NCBI RefSeq assembly: GCF_000276665.1
Contig: NW_004955404.1
Coordinates: 30,960,452 to 31,024,451 of the forward strand
DNA from: Chinchilla lanigera
Lineage: Eukaryota > Chordata > Mammalia > Rodentia > Chinchillidae
Length of the DNA stretch: 64,000 nt
Direction: 5' to 3'
In this document: piece after piece, positions 34,794-47,333 of the stretch
Numbering within the stretch: position 1 is the stretch's first letter
How the letters are laid out: each line of letters begins with the position of its first letter
Notes under the pieces: generated by a model
What the model saw: only the letters and a program-made list of their open reading frames with translations
Told to the model about the DNA's origin: nothing
The model's database searches: none
Program-made: the position numbers and the translations under genes

Positions 34794-35587
34794 CAGTGAC
34801 AGAAATTCATTCATCAGGACTGTTCAGAATAATGTCAGACAGGACCAGAGACAGCACAAACCCTTGCCTTCCATATGAGTTTAATAGGGATACTCTCAGC
34901 ATTTAATTTCAAATACAATCATGGCATGTGGGTTTAGACGCTCTCAAGTTAGGAAAACAGGCTTCATAAAGGTCTTTATTAAATAACTAACTTGTTTAAA
35001 AATGTTCAGGACTTCTGCTTTAAGTGTCTTGTTATCCTCTGTCCCATTTGATATATTAATCTTGAATTCTACTTTGATCTATATCTATATATGTTATTTT
35101 TCACCTACATCAATATTGTACATATCTATTCTGTCACTTTTTAACATGTTATATTATTTTGCCTTAGGTGTTATTTGCAAGAAGAATGCTCCATCAAGTA
35201 AAATAAGCTTTGGATTTGACATATACAAAACTAGGTTTATGTTATTTCTCTTGCAATCCCAATTATAAATTATTCTCACCTTGGGGAAGTAGTCTAGCCT
35301 TTCTTGAATGAGCCATCTTACCTTCAAAATGGACCTGGTGGTACCATGAATCTCACAGAGTTATTAAGAGGACTAGATAAATAGAATACTTTGCCTGAAA
35401 GAAGTTTGCAAACTTCTTTCTTGTAAAAGCTTTAGCTGGTTAAAAATTCTAGAGTTCTAGAGTAAATCTAGAGTAGAGTTCTAGGTAAATGATAAAATGT
35501 TAAATATTGGGTAGCTGTAAAATCTGGAAGTAGAAATCATGTCATTTAGTTCCAGAACCAGCAGATTCCCACTCATGCTTCCCACTT

Positions 35588-35757
35588 TTTTTTTTTTAAG
35601 ACAGAGTCTCCCTATACAAGTCAGGCTGGCCTTGAACTCAGTATGTAGCCCAATCAGGCCTCAAATTCACAGCTATCCTCCTGCCTCAGTTTCCCAAGTG
35701 TTGGGATTACAGGTATGTGCCACTGTGCCTAGGTCATGGGCTACCACATCCAGCTCC
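35588..35757 (-). mobile_element. B1-type SINE
   Basis: Reverse B1: T-run, AAGACAGAGTCTCCCTATAC, AGGCTGGCCTTGAACTCAGT, CCTCCTGCCTCAGTTTCCCA, TGTTGGGATTACAGGTATGT. The plus-strand frame at 35539-35766 is SINE-derived. Confidence 0.9.
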
Positions 35758-38214
35758 TACTTTTAAACAATATGCTGTTAGATTCTGAAGAAGCTATGGA
35801 AGTCCCTGTCAATTAATTGGACAAACTGGTGCTTCAACAATGACTAAAGACAAGAACAAAGTTGGGAGAGCAGCAGCGATATTTATATCTGCAAGCACTT
35901 GTCCTGCACAGATTTTTCTGTCAATCACTTCCCAAATGCCAAAAAGATAGAGGCAAGTCTCTTGTAGCATCAGTGATTAGCTGAACAGAGAATATGAAAC
36001 AAATTGATACTGTCACTATGGCAATCAGTGAGGCTGTGTCCAACTCATCTACATATTTCACAATACGTATTTGTTTAAAAATTGACCTAATACTGTTCAG
36101 GCAATCAGATCTTTTAATATGAATTCTACTCCACTCTTGGATCACTTCATTTTGTTTTCTATTCAGGTCTGTTTTCCACAATTTAACATTACATCAGAAA
36201 TTACACAATTTGAAATGGCACAATTTAAAGCTACACCAATAGAAAAGCATTTTGTTGTAATACAATTAAGCAAAGCAAGGCTATATAGCACATAAAATGA
36301 GAACATCATCTCCTCTTGCCTAGGCCAAGCCATTGCTTTTGCAGAGGAGCTGCCATCAGTTTCACACAGATCTTTCCAGGATGTTTTTGCAGCATATGAA
36401 AGCACACACATCCACACTCACATTTCACAATGCTCCAATGATCTGCCTCTATGTGCATATATGTGTGTGAGTGTGTGTGTGCGTGTGTGTGTGTGTATAT
36501 ACTTATTTACTTCTATAGGAAAGTTTTTTTAAGTGTGATTTTTGAACACAGAGGATATATGCGTGTTTGAGTAAAAAAATTCTACACATGATTTTCCCAA
36601 AACGTGAAACAACAATCACATGAAATGTATGAAAGTAGGTGGGAGGATAAAGCAAGGTAAAGAGAGGTAAATGGTAAATAAAAGTGGAGGGGGTGGAAAC
36701 TCTTTCAGCTCCTGGAAACAAAGGTCCCTCTGCATTTAGGTAAGTCAGTAACTCTTCCACTTTTACTTGAGCTAATTTAAGTACATGTTTGCTGAAATGG
36801 TTCTAACTAGTAATAATCTACAAGGTAATGAGGATAAGACTCTAGTCCTAGGAAACTGTAAGTGGCTTACTATTTTTTCTCATTTTTATTCCAGCCTCAA
36901 TTTCATGAGGCTGTGCCTGAGGTTAGGTGACGGCGCTCTACACCATGGTACCCTTTTGCACTGAGGAAGCATTTTGTCCTTGGTGTGTGGTAAATCCCAT
37001 GCCCTGAAGTTAACTGTTGATCTGAAAATTGCTCCTTGGTCTCTCTTCTAGTCATGCTTTAGTATTTTCAAAATGCCATCTTGGATTTGCAATTTTCACC
37101 AGCATTGAATAGACCGATCACTGGATCTGTGTACTCATATACCCTCTCTGAGGCTAACACCCAACTGAGAGAGGTTGCTGGCCAGAGGATCAACTGCTGA
37201 TACATAATTCTGTCTTCCAAAATTTCTCCTTTGCTGTTCAGCATGCCTCGCTTTCCCTAAACCTTTCATTTTCTCCTCCCACTGATCTTTCAATCTTCAA
37301 ACCGATTTAGTTGACACAAGGCTTGTGCATCACTTTGAAGTTTCTGTTGCCACAATAAATATCACTAAATGCATCTTCTTCAAAAGTGACCTTCAAAAGG
37401 AATGAATCCTGTCTATACATTATGTGTCATTCTCCACAATGAGACCATGACATTTACCTAACAATGTAGACTTTGATGACAGATTTATTCTGTCACAAGC
37501 ACAAATACACACTAAGGTTATGTACTCATCCAAATGGCAGTGACACAGCTGTGAATAAGAGACACAAAAATAAAAACAATCATTAAAGCAAATTCTTATA
37601 AAGGTTACTTCTATTTAAAAAAATATAACTCTGACAATTATATTTACAGAAGTATGGTGATTACTCATTTTTGTATATTTGGCATGTTTTCATAATACTT
37701 AATGTATTTCTTCAGTAGGTGACACAAAATGCTCAAAAGTTATATCACTATTATGTCCATTTCTCCAATTTAACTTTATCAAATGTAAGCAAAAAGGTGG
37801 AAGACTTTGCTAAAATTATAACAGGCCTAATTTATATGCCACTGCTTCTTTGTAAAACATGTGACTCTGTACTGGCCCTATCACCTAACATCAACATTGT
37901 TAGGAAAAAATAATTGAATTAAATCTTCAGCAGAAGAATAGTTGGTTAGCTGTAGTGGTGATGAAGTGTACTCTTTTCCTGGGCACAGCTTGTGTTGGCT
38001 TGTATCTCATCTCACACAGATTCTGTGATTGGTTAGGTTAAGTCATATAATAATTACAAATAAGGTAGAATGTGATAATATTTGATACTTCTACCAGTAC
38101 ACTGCAGGCCAACAAAGGCAAAATTGAGAATATATAGAACAGATGTCCTTATACATTTTTTTAATTTAACATATTTTGTTTAAAGTTTAAGAAATATGGA
38201 ATGATGTAGAAAAC
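35758..38214. other. Unique DNA with a (GT)n at 36466-36496
   Basis: No gene seen. Minus-strand frames at 35921-36181, 36163-36417 and 36503-36760 overlap each other and lack recognisable domains. 36466-36496 is a short GT-rich microsatellite. Confidence 0.55.
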
Positions 38215-38224
38215 AGTCAGTGCT

Positions 38225-39018
38225 CTAATTTGTCATAGCTAAATCTTGGAGACAACTGAAATGCCCATCAAGTGAGGAATGGATAAAAAAAGATGTGGTA
38301 TTTTTATACAATGTAGTATTACTCAGCTATAAAGAAAGATAAATTCGAGGCTTTTATAGGTAAATGGATGCAAGTAGAGACCATACTCATAAGTGAAATA
38401 AATCAGACCCACATGTGTAGACATCATGTTGTCTCCCTAGTGTAAGAACATGACAGAGTAAGTGGAAACCAAAACATACAATAGAGGTTGGGAAAGGGAA
38501 AGAAATTGCTCAAAAGAGGAAACAACTGGGATGAGGGAAAGGAGAAAATGAAAGAAGGAAGGGAAAATATATACATGTATACAGAAGGATGGCTGGGATA
38601 ACAGTACTGCTGATGACTAATGGTTTATTGAAAGGAACAGTCAATGCTTTATTTTTTGACCAATTTTGCATACTTATATATGATAATCTGAACAACTAAT
38701 TTGAAGACAACAATATGCAACATAACAATCATTGTTGAATTCCTATCATCTTGTTTGATGAAACCCTGTATTGTTTACATTTTTTTGTTTTTATTTTTCT
38801 TCCCTTTAAAGGTTGGATTAATCTTGCATTCTTACATCTAGTAATCTGACCAACTTTGATGAGGATAAAATATGTAATATAACAACTACTGTTAATCCCT
38901 ATCATCTTATCCTAAAACCCTATATCATTCTTATTGTTTTTGCTTTGCTTTGTTTTTATCTATGTTGTAACCTTTTTGCTATTGTTCTTTCTTTAATTCT
39001 CTTTAAAATTAAAAAAAA
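38225..39018 (+). mobile_element. 5'-truncated L1 with TSD and duplicated 3'UTR module
   Basis: The TSD AGTCAGTGCT is at 38215-38224 and 39019-39028. The 5' part is ORF2 C-terminal DNA (AATGCCCATCAAGTGAGGAA, TACTCAGCTATAAAGAAAGA, GTGAAATAAATCAGACCCAC), followed by a polypurine tract (about 38490-38570). Two related 3'UTR modules follow (about 38640-38814 and 38815-39010). It ends CTCTTTAAAATTAAAAAAAA. Confidence 0.9.
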
Positions 39019-39720
39019 AGTCAGTGCTTATCACAGACCAATCACCAGAGTGATATTTAAAGATTCTCAGAAAGAACCTGGAACTGTAAAACTATTTAAA
39101 GAAATAAATATTGGGTATACTGTATAGTTACTATGGTAAAACACACTAACTTTGATGGATAGCTGCTCTGATGTGAACCGTTTTAAATCATTAGTTTTTT
39201 CACTATCACTTGAAGTTTTTGTGTCCTTAAGCCTCTCACCAAGCTTACGCAGGAAAAAATAATGTGATTTTAAATTCTAATGAAGTGCTAAAGGAACAAG
39301 CATTTGGCACCAAATGGTTTATTAAATCTGTAATGAAGGAAGTGTATATAAAAAAGTTAAAGAGAACACATTTCATTTTAGTAGTAAGACAAAAAATACA
39401 TCAATGACACATTCATAGACATGCATCTTCTATAATACATCAACCGGCACTAATATGTTTAATATACAGTAAGACTATCGGAGTAAAATCCCATCTAGCA
39501 TCCCTACTTCTGACAAAGACAGATCTACTTTCGTAGAAACAAATTAATCCTAGAAGAGGAAGGATATTTACCAGGATCTTTGCAATTCATTTTTATCAAC
39601 TTAGTAATCTTCCTTATTTACCTGATATTTAAGGTACCAAAATTATTGATAAATTAATATCCCTTTCATCTTCCTCAGCAGATTGTCGAATTAGGCTTTT
39701 TAATTCCATATTTCCCATAC

Positions 39721-39830
39721 TTCTTTTTTTTTTATTAGTATACATGTTTGTGATAATGCACACATCCTTTGCGGGGAGTTGGTGCATGTACATATCTCAC
39801 CAAACTGGTTTTACTTCCCTGAAAATCACC
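39721..39830 (-). mobile_element. L1 3'UTR end fragment
   Basis: TTTTTTTTTTATTAGTATAC, GGGGAGTTGGTGCATGTACA: the same 3' end as 47194 and 25745, truncated after about 100 bp. Confidence 0.7.
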
Positions 39831-42620
39831 AGGAAGCAACAACGGCAGCCAGCGGTTGAGAGAACTATGAAAAGAGGAAAAAGAAACTCATGAGATGACA
39901 ACAGTATGCTGTGTTGTTTTTCTCCTCAGTACTTGAGCAAAAATGAAGAAGTTGAATGCTTAGCAGAGCCATCAGCAGTGTCAGAGACTGAAGGAGGCAG
40001 ATTTTGGCAGTCACAGCCTAGCCAAGTGGAATGAACTTACTGAATACACGAGCTTTAAAATGGAGCTCAGGAAGGAAATCTCCCCATCATCGTCATAATT
40101 CAGAAATAGGAGAGGGGGGACAAATACTGATAATTAAGATTGAACCAATTTAACCCAAAACAGAGTATGGTGATTCACACCTCTGTCAAAAACTAAAGGA
40201 AATGATCTATAGGGATAGATAGCATCATCCTTTATATCTTTATACATTTGACTGGTGTTCCATCAAAATTAACAGAAAATGTTTTTTGAAAAAGAGGAAG
40301 AAAAAAATAGAGTGAGTCCAAAAATTTACCCCATTTTGACAGTGTTTAATAATAAATTTTTAAATACCTTCAGTAAATATATTCAAGGAAGTAAGAACAT
40401 GGAAAAATTTCACAAAGGATTATATTTCTTTAAACTGTCATATGAAAGTTTTTAAATATAAAAATATAACAGCTGAAAATAATTTGATGGATGAATTTCC
40501 CAGCATATTATCTGAAGAGTGGATTGGTGACCCAGAAGGTAAGACCTCAGCGAAAGATCCATTCTGAAGCTCAAAGAACAGATATGAAAAAAGGGGCGAC
40601 AGCCTCAAAAGTCAGAGGGGACACAATGAATATGTCTAATATGTGTGAACTTGGTATTCAGAAAGGAGAGAGGAAGTGGAAAGAACACAAAACACAACCC
40701 ATATTTAAAGAGGTCATTTTCAAGATTTTCCAAAAAGAAAGAATGCAAACGGTCACAGATGAGAGATATGCTATGTAATTCAAATAGCTTAACAAAAATA
40801 CTGGAACTGCTGGGGAAAACTACAACAATAAAATCTTTAAATCAATCAAACTAAAAAAGACATTTCTTTGAAAAGAACAATAAAAATTCTCACAGCTGAC
40901 ATCTGAGCAAAACTTGTGAAATTACTACCAACAAAGTTACAGAAATGGAAAATATATCCATTAAAGGAATTAACCAGAAATTTGACCTTTTAAAGATGGA
41001 GCAAGCCCACTAAATCTAATTTCTTTCAACTACTACAACTAAAATCTCTAGACAGAGCACAAAAACCTACTACGTGAGGGCCCTGAAAAAGAAACATAGC
41101 AAGAGAATTGGAAGTGTGTCAAAACATAGAGAAGAGCCAGTGTGAAGTGAGTTTACAACATTTGTTTTCGTTTTTGTTTTCTTTCCTTCCTTTATCCGTT
41201 GGAAAGCAGCCTGGGGTACAAAACTGCACAGACAGTGCCAAATGCAAAAATTATGAAAGAAACTCTTTCTTGGAAAAAGAGGCTCCTGTGAACCAAAAAA
41301 TACAGAGGTAGTCTCCCATGGGCTTTGTCTGTTTTTTATTTATTCTTCTTTCTTTCATCCCAGTCTAAAGACTGGCCCACTCAATATTTCACTGCTGATG
41401 CAAGAAACCAGATACCTAGGATTCCAAGGAAAACAACAAGCAAACAGACAAAAGTCATTCTACTCTGAAGAAACAAATGTTTCTACACTGAAAAGTGTAG
41501 GGAAATTTTTCCTACCATTTTCTTCTGCTTGACATCTTTCCCTGACAGTTAAAAGTCACACAAAATCTTCATGGAAGTGCAGAAAACTAAAATTCTGATT
41601 AAAATCTGGCTTTCCATCTAAAGGAGAGGGAAGAGTTGTCCCTGGGTGCTGTGGGTGTGGAGAAATTCTAAAGAGCTGAGAGTTGGGTAGAGCTGGAGAA
41701 ATGGGTGCACTATTTCAGTCGAATCAGGCTGGGCACAAGTACTGAACTCACCACATGCAGAAAGGATGCAAAGCAGCCTAGCAAAAGAATTTGAGAAATG
41801 TTCCCTAGTATAAACTAAACATCTCCAAATTTCACATAAAGAACACTAAATATCAGAAAATAACAGCCAGCCACAAATGTTCCAACAAAGTAAAGTTTTT
41901 GGTTCTAACAGCACAAAGGCTAAAAAGACTGTGACTTAACCCCCAGGATTGCAAATTCCAGGCAGTTACATCTCTAAAGGTCAGGAAATCCTGCAGTTCC
42001 ACTGAAATAATCTGCAAATCATTGTGTTCTATTTCAAACTACTGCACAAATAAAGAAAGAGTGTAAGAGAGCAAGAAGGAAAGAACTACTCCCTAAAACA
42101 ATAGTGTTCAAGGGAAAAAAGGTAACACAGTAATATCTAAATGTTAAAATTTATAAGAAATCATCACAGGAAAACAAAGAATGTTAAACTACAATAAAAG
42201 TGTCTATTAAGCTACAATAACAAGCAGTTATTTAGCTAATTCTAGAATTTCTAATAGTACATTCAAAAATGTCAAAAATATATTATAAAATATTTTCCAG
42301 TTTCTAAACAGTGTACATAGTAATCCATTATTCACTTCACATTTTACACTTTATATAGCAAGTTTTTCTTAGTTACGTGCCTATTACTTTGGATAGCACA
42401 GTAGTGGAAGGAAAAGGTACTTCTAAATTTTTCACTGGATTGCCCTCATTGATAAAAAGCATGCATATAAAATATATTTATGATGCAGTTATATTCTGAG
42501 AGATAATAGGTGCTGTAATCACGCTAGCATATACATATTTCCTCCATATTTCACTGCATGTGAGTTATATATTAATGAAATTTTTCCACATTTCCATAAA
42601 TGTTTTTTCACATGCCACTG
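39831..42620. other. Unassigned DNA, probably old LINE 5'/ORF1-like remnants
   Basis: The A-rich plus-strand text at 40300-41110 and 41330-42110 resembles the style of decayed L1M/HAL1 5' regions, for example GCAAGAAACCAGATACCTAG and AAACAACAAGCAAACAGACA. I cannot anchor it to a family with certainty. The overlapping frames at 40491-40778 and 40645-40854 are Lys-rich and unrecognised. Confidence 0.35.
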
Positions 42621-42639
42621 TTTAGTGAATACTTGAAAG

Positions 42640-42725
42640 GCCTGGATCATATCTTTTCATCCTCACAATCTCTTTACCAGCACCTGGTCATTGTAAGTTC
42701 TTAAACAATGTTAAATGAATGGATC
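42640..42725 (+). mobile_element. L2 LINE 3' fragment
   Basis: GGATCATATCTTTTCATCCT, CCAGCACCTGGTCATTGTAA and GTTAAATGAATGGATC follow the L2 3' end consensus order. Confidence 0.65.
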
Positions 42726-43014
42726 ATCACTTCAAAGCCCAGCTTTCTTTGCTTGTTACAATAATATTATGATACCTGTTAAAATAAATTTTGAACTCAT
42801 AAGATAAATGTCAGTTGCAATATGAACCTCAATGAACAGGTTAGTTTCTTTTCACTTTCAGAATTCAGAGAGCTCTCTTTCCCTCTTATTCACAAAGATT
42901 AATAAATACTTACCACACTTGACCCACTCAACCTGGAGTCAGGAAAACAAAGCAGTTGTCCAAAGGCCACCCCTCTTCAGTCCTGCTCCCTAGTCCATAA
43001 TCAAAGCTATTTGG

Positions 43015-43207
43015 AGCCACTACTGGCTATGCATGTTTATAATCCCAGCACTTATGGAGGCTGAGGTAAGAGCCTCATAAGCTTGGGTCCTGCCTAGGAA
43101 ACTTTGTGAGAGCCTATCTTGAAAAATAAAATAAAATTTAAAGAGGGCTGTGGATGTAGCTATGTGATAGAATGCCAGAGTTCAATCCTCAGTACTGCCT
43201 AAAATAC
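43015..43207 (+). mobile_element. B1-dID composite SINE
   Basis: Left B1: CATGTTTATAATCCCAGCAC, TTATGGAGGCTGAGGTAAGA. Right ID-like: GGGCTGTGGATGTAGCTATG, GAGTTCAATCCTCAGTACTG. A-rich linker between them. Confidence 0.85.
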
Positions 43208-43335
43208 AGTTTGTTCAATAAAAATTTATATTTTAGGGTTTGCACAATAAGTAACCCTGGGCAAATAGATGAAGTAACTCTTAAGCTTTGCTCACTGTGC
43301 AGAACATATACACAAATACTAAACAAAGAGCTATT

Positions 43336-43450
43336 GGGGCTGGGGATTTAGCTCAGCAGCAAAGCGCCTGCCTGGCAAGCGCAAGGTCGTGAGTTCGATT
43401 CCTGGTACCAGAAGAAAAACAAAAACAAAAACAAAAAAAAACAAACAAAT
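43336..43450 (+). mobile_element. ID SINE, young variant
   Basis: GGGGCTGGGGATTTAGCTCA, GCGCCTGCCTGGCAAGCGCA, GGTCGTGAGTTCGATTCCTG, GGTACCAGAAGAAAAAC, then (CAAAA)n. The TSD AAACAAAGAGCTAT is at 43321-43334 and 43451-43464. A-box and B-box sequences are intact, so a Pol III promoter is plausible. Confidence 0.97.
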
Positions 43451-43659
43451 AAACAAAGAGCTATCCTATACATAAAAAACACTACAACTGTGCTACAGAT
43501 TATTTGCCTGGTTTAGCTGACTACTCTCTCCCAGAACGAATTATCAACAGTTATTTATAATTGCTCAGGTTGGAAAGTTAGACTAACAATGCTACAACTT
43601 CTTAAGAACAAGTGAAATCAGTTCCTTGGTAATCTCTTTAAGGAAGCTTTCAAACTATA

Positions 43660-43825
43660 CAAAACTTTTACTATATATAAAACTATACATATATATAACT
43701 ATATAAAACATATGTAGAACTATATATAACATATATACAGATATAGAACAGATGAAGTTCTATATACGTACAGTATATATAATGTATATGCATAGTTATA
43801 TATAACTATACAAACTCTTATTATA
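43660..43825. repeat. TA-rich low-complexity repeat
   Basis: Repeated ACTATATATAAC-type words. Contains a 9-bp-arm hairpin, ATATAGAAC (43741-43749) paired with GTTCTATAT (43757-43765). Confidence 0.8.
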
Positions 43826-44985
43826 GTATTGATAACCCAAATTTTACCTGCTTAGGATTCATACAGTTTTTTCCCTTTATGCTTTTGTAATTAAATTAAT
43901 ATTAACTAAATATTAATGTTAAATTGTAATGTTTATTTCTATTAAAATAATTTGACACTCATTCTACATACGGAGAAACCCAACCCCTCGACAGTTTTTT
44001 TTCACTTCTTCTCCTTACCAATTCCACCTCTCTGTGTCTGATGAATTATTAATCTGGCTTATCTCCCTATGATTGTTCTCTTTAGCCACCTGGGCCCACA
44101 GTAGCCCACTTTCATTTTCAAAACAAACAAACAAGAATACCTTGCAGGTACTGGTATGTGATACACTGAAAAGCAAATTTTAAACATCTATTTTTTAAAG
44201 TTCCATATTTATTTCAATGGTAGATATTTTTAATCAATTAACTTTTAATTGGTAATATATTCTCATCACAAGAAGCTGTAATGGAAAAGCAGTTCTTCCC
44301 AATCTAATATAACAGATTTTTTTCTCAGAGGTAACTTCTTCTGCTGATTTTTTATGTTCTTTCCTGGAGATATTCATTAGTAGAGGTAGTGTTTTCGCTA
44401 ACTCGTCCTTCTTTCAATAGTCAATGGAAGGTTCTCTAGTCCTCTCCTAACATTTTTTCAATGAAAATAGATACACTTATTTCATTTTTAATGAAGGTTA
44501 TATATAGTTATCATGAATAAAATGTTTTAAAATATATGTACAGTACAGACTAGCTAAATCAAGCTAATTCACACAAACATTACCACTTGTATTTATTTTT
44601 GTGGTAAGAGCATCAAAATTGTCTCACAGCAAGTTTCCAGGTATAATACATTGCTATTAATGTGGTGGTTCCCTTTATCCATGGTTTTGCTTTCTACAGT
44701 TTCAGTTATATCCGATCAATTATGGTCTGAAAACATTACATGGAAAATTTCCAAAGTAAACAATTTATAACTTTTAAATTGCTTGCTGCTCTGAGTGGCA
44801 TGATAAAATTGAGATTTTTATCACTATTCTGCTCTATCCTGAAAAGGATATAAATCATCCCTTTATGTAGTGTAACTGTTTGTATTACCTGATCATTAAT
44901 CACTTGGTAGCCATCTTGTTCATCAGACTAAATGTCACAAAATTGTAGTGCTTGTGTCCAAATGACCCTTATTTCACTTACTATG
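43826..44985. other. AT-rich unique DNA
   Basis: No gene and no repeat family recognised. Confidence 0.5.
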
Positions 44986-45862
44986 CCCCCAAATTAGAAG
45001 CATAGTGATGCTGGCAATTTAGTGATATGTCAAAGAAAATCCATAAAATGTGTCCTTTAAATAAAAAAAGAAAGTTACCACCTTAATAAGGAAAAGAAAA
45101 CACGTATGTGCAGGTTGCTCATATTGATAGTCAGAAGAGACTGGGGTCCTATGTGGTAGCAAGACTGGCTTGGAGGCTCAGGCCATGAGCGCTGGCCTAG
45201 AGTATGGCTCAAGCCATCTGTATGGCCTTGAGTTGTACTGCTGCAAGCTTGAACCTGGGTGGAGGCTATCTCTGTCCACACTGTGCTCTCCAGGGTAAAG
45301 GAGTAGTAAAGTAGTTAGCTTAAAACTGTTCCTACCACCTTCATTTCCTTAGCTTGTGTGAAGGTCATGGCTAGTTCCTCAAATTGATGTGTCTGTGAGG
45401 GAAAGAGTGCTAGAGCCCTACTCAGTTGTCTTGTTTATGTGCAGATCTTCAGCCAGGTAACTTTATTTCCTTTTAATTAATTTACAGGACAGAGAAAAGG
45501 GGTAGGCTTTTCAAATCAGCATTTGGAGTCAAATCATTTTCAATCAGGCAACTTTTTTGTTTAGTTTTTTTATTGCAGAGTTTCAGTCTTGCTTTAGTCC
45601 CGCTCCTTTCTCCAGCCCCCATTACTACCTTTTGGAGTGAAAATATTTGTCTTGTGCCATTGTATGTTAAAAGTGATTAACTTTCTTTTCATTTTTGCAG
45701 GTGTTTGCAGCTAAGAGTTTGCCTTAATTCTCAGAGGAGACATCAGAATTGGACTTTTCAGTAATGTTGAAACAAAGTCTCTAAGGCTTTGACAGCTCAG
45801 AGATAGACTAAAACATTTTACATAAAAAGATTCACATAGTCTTTTGAAAGCCAGGGATGGAA
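44986..45862 (+). mobile_element. ERVL-MaLR internal sequence, 3' part
   Basis: The section abutting the LTR carries the MaLR-internal style (TTTGCCTTAATTCTCAGAGG, GACATCAGAATTGGACTTTT, GCCAGGGATGGAATGTTATG). It reads straight into an LTR start (TGTTATGC at 45863). The upstream limit is uncertain; 45080-45300 is G+C-richer and may belong. MaLR internals are non-coding, and no gag/pol similarity is seen. The minus-strand frame at 45075-45281 is unsupported. Confidence 0.55.
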
Positions 45863-46207
45863 TGTTATGCTTGGTAGTTAGATGTCCCTTAAAGCCTTAT
45901 GCACTCACAGGTGGGGCTTTCAGGGGCGATTAGGTAACTGGGGCATGACACTCGTCAGTGGTTTGTCCATTGACCAGCTTACAGCAAAATGCGATTTAGG
46001 AGGAAAGGCCTGTTAGGTTACTGGAGGGAAGTGTGTCACTGGGGGCCATGGTCTGAAAGGGTCTATATTCTCTCTGCTGCCTACTGCTCTACCATGAGCT
46101 CCTCCTCTACCATGAGCTCCTCCTCTACCATACCATCCTGCTTTGTTGCCATCTAGCTGGCTCCTTTCCTTGGCAAAAAAATAATCACCAGACAAGGACT
46201 TGTGAAT
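45863..46207 (+). mobile_element. ERVL-MaLR 3' LTR
   Basis: Begins TGTTATGCTTGGTAGTTAGA directly after MaLR-internal sequence. Contains two tandem copies of CTACCATGAGCTCCTCCT (about 46089-46125) at the LTR's simple-repeat position. The 3' end is blurred near 46200 and followed by an ID. Confidence 0.75.
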
Positions 46208-46221
46208 AGAACTCCAAAATA

Positions 46222-46331
46222 GGGGCTGGGGATTTAGCTCAGCGGCAAAAGCGCCTGCCTGGCAAGCACAAGGTCGTGAGTTCGGTTCCCGGTACCAGAG
46301 AAAAACCAAAAAAAAAAAAAAAAAAAAAAAA
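46222..46331 (+). mobile_element. ID SINE, young variant
   Basis: GGGGCTGGGGATTTAGCTCA, AAAAGCGCCTGCCTGGCAAG, GGTCGTGAGTTCGGTTCCCG, GGTACCAGAGAAAAACC, then a pure A-tail of more than 20 nt. The TSD AGAACTCCAAAATA is at 46208-46221 and 46332-46345. The clean tail suggests a recent insertion. Confidence 0.97.
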
Positions 46332-46679
46332 AGAACTCCAAAATAACCTTCTTACATTTGGAAGAGGGTCCGTACAGTGAAAAATAAAGCAAAAATATGA
46401 TTTATATAAGAAAAAATATAAAGATATATTTGCTATTGATATGATTGTATTTCTAAAAGTCCTGAGGAAACCACCTAAAGTTATATTACTTAATAAAACA
46501 ATACATAAAGGAGGTAACACATGGTAATCTACAGAAAGCAAATCCCACTGTGCTATATTAATTGATACTCATGTCCTTTCTTATCAGAATTATTGACTAG
46601 AAAAATAACCCTCTCAAATATGTATATATATATATTTATATGCGCACATGTGTACGCACACACACACGTGATAGCTAGG

Positions 46680-46862
46680 ATAATTGTACTATTAATTTCT
46701 ATTAGTTTATTGAAAGGAACAGTTAATGCTTATTTTTTGATTGATTTTGCATGCCTATATCTGGTAATCTGAACAACTACTTTGAAGATAACAATATGCA
46801 ATATAACAACCATTCCTAAATTCTGTATTATTTTTAATTTTTTTATGTCTTTAAAATAAAAA
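46680..46862 (+). mobile_element. 5'-truncated L1 3'UTR end
   Basis: TTTATTGAAAGGAACAGTTA, AATCTGAACAACTACTTTGA, AGATAACAATATGCAATATA, ending TGTCTTTAAAATAAAAAAAG. Closely parallels 38630-38814. Confidence 0.8.
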
Positions 46863-46869
46863 AAGAAAA

Positions 46870-47190
46870 ATAAACCTTTCTAGAAAACATAATAGTCAAA
46901 ATGCCAGAAGTTCAGAACAAAGAGAGAATACTATAAGGCCTTGGAAAAACAATTAAGTACCTTTTAAAGGCCAGCCTACCAGAATAATAGCACATTTCTT
47001 AACACACATTTTAAAGACCATAAAAGCTTGGAAGTTTTTCAAGCTCTTAAAGAAAAAAAACTTCTAATCCAGATTACTATACCAGCAAAACTAACCTTTA
47101 AAACTATTGGAGAAATAAAAACTTTCCATGACAAAGAAAAGCTAAAGAAATGTATTACTTCCAAACAAGCACTGTGGAAAATAATTGAGG
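46870..47190 (+). pseudogene. Old L1 ORF1 C-terminal fragment
   Basis: The open frame at 47028-47225 includes FQALKEKKLLIQITIPAKLT, then GEIKTFHDKEKLKKCITSKQ. This is the C-terminal domain of L1-type ORF1 (RNA-binding), followed by ALWKIIEG. The frame runs out into the neighbouring reverse L1. The HAL1 lineage is possible because no ORF2 follows. Confidence 0.75.
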
Positions 47191-47333
47191 GTATTTTTTC
47201 AGTTTTTATTAGTACATATTTATAGCACATAATGGCCACAGTCCTCATGGGGAGTTGGTACTTACACTTAACACATATTAATTTTTGTATCCCCTTCCCC
47301 TAGATCCATCCCCCTTCCCATCATCTCCTGCCC

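Noticed and set aside
40491..40854. Overlapping Lys-rich frames of 95 and 69 codons
   Set aside because: A-rich sequence in the style of decayed LINE DNA, with no recognisable domain and no splice or promoter context.
43336..43410. tRNA-like sequence with A- and B-boxes
   Set aside because: The tRNA-like head continues into an A-rich tail and has a TSD. It is an ID SINE, not a tRNA gene. The same holds for 46222, 49388, 59515 and 63313.
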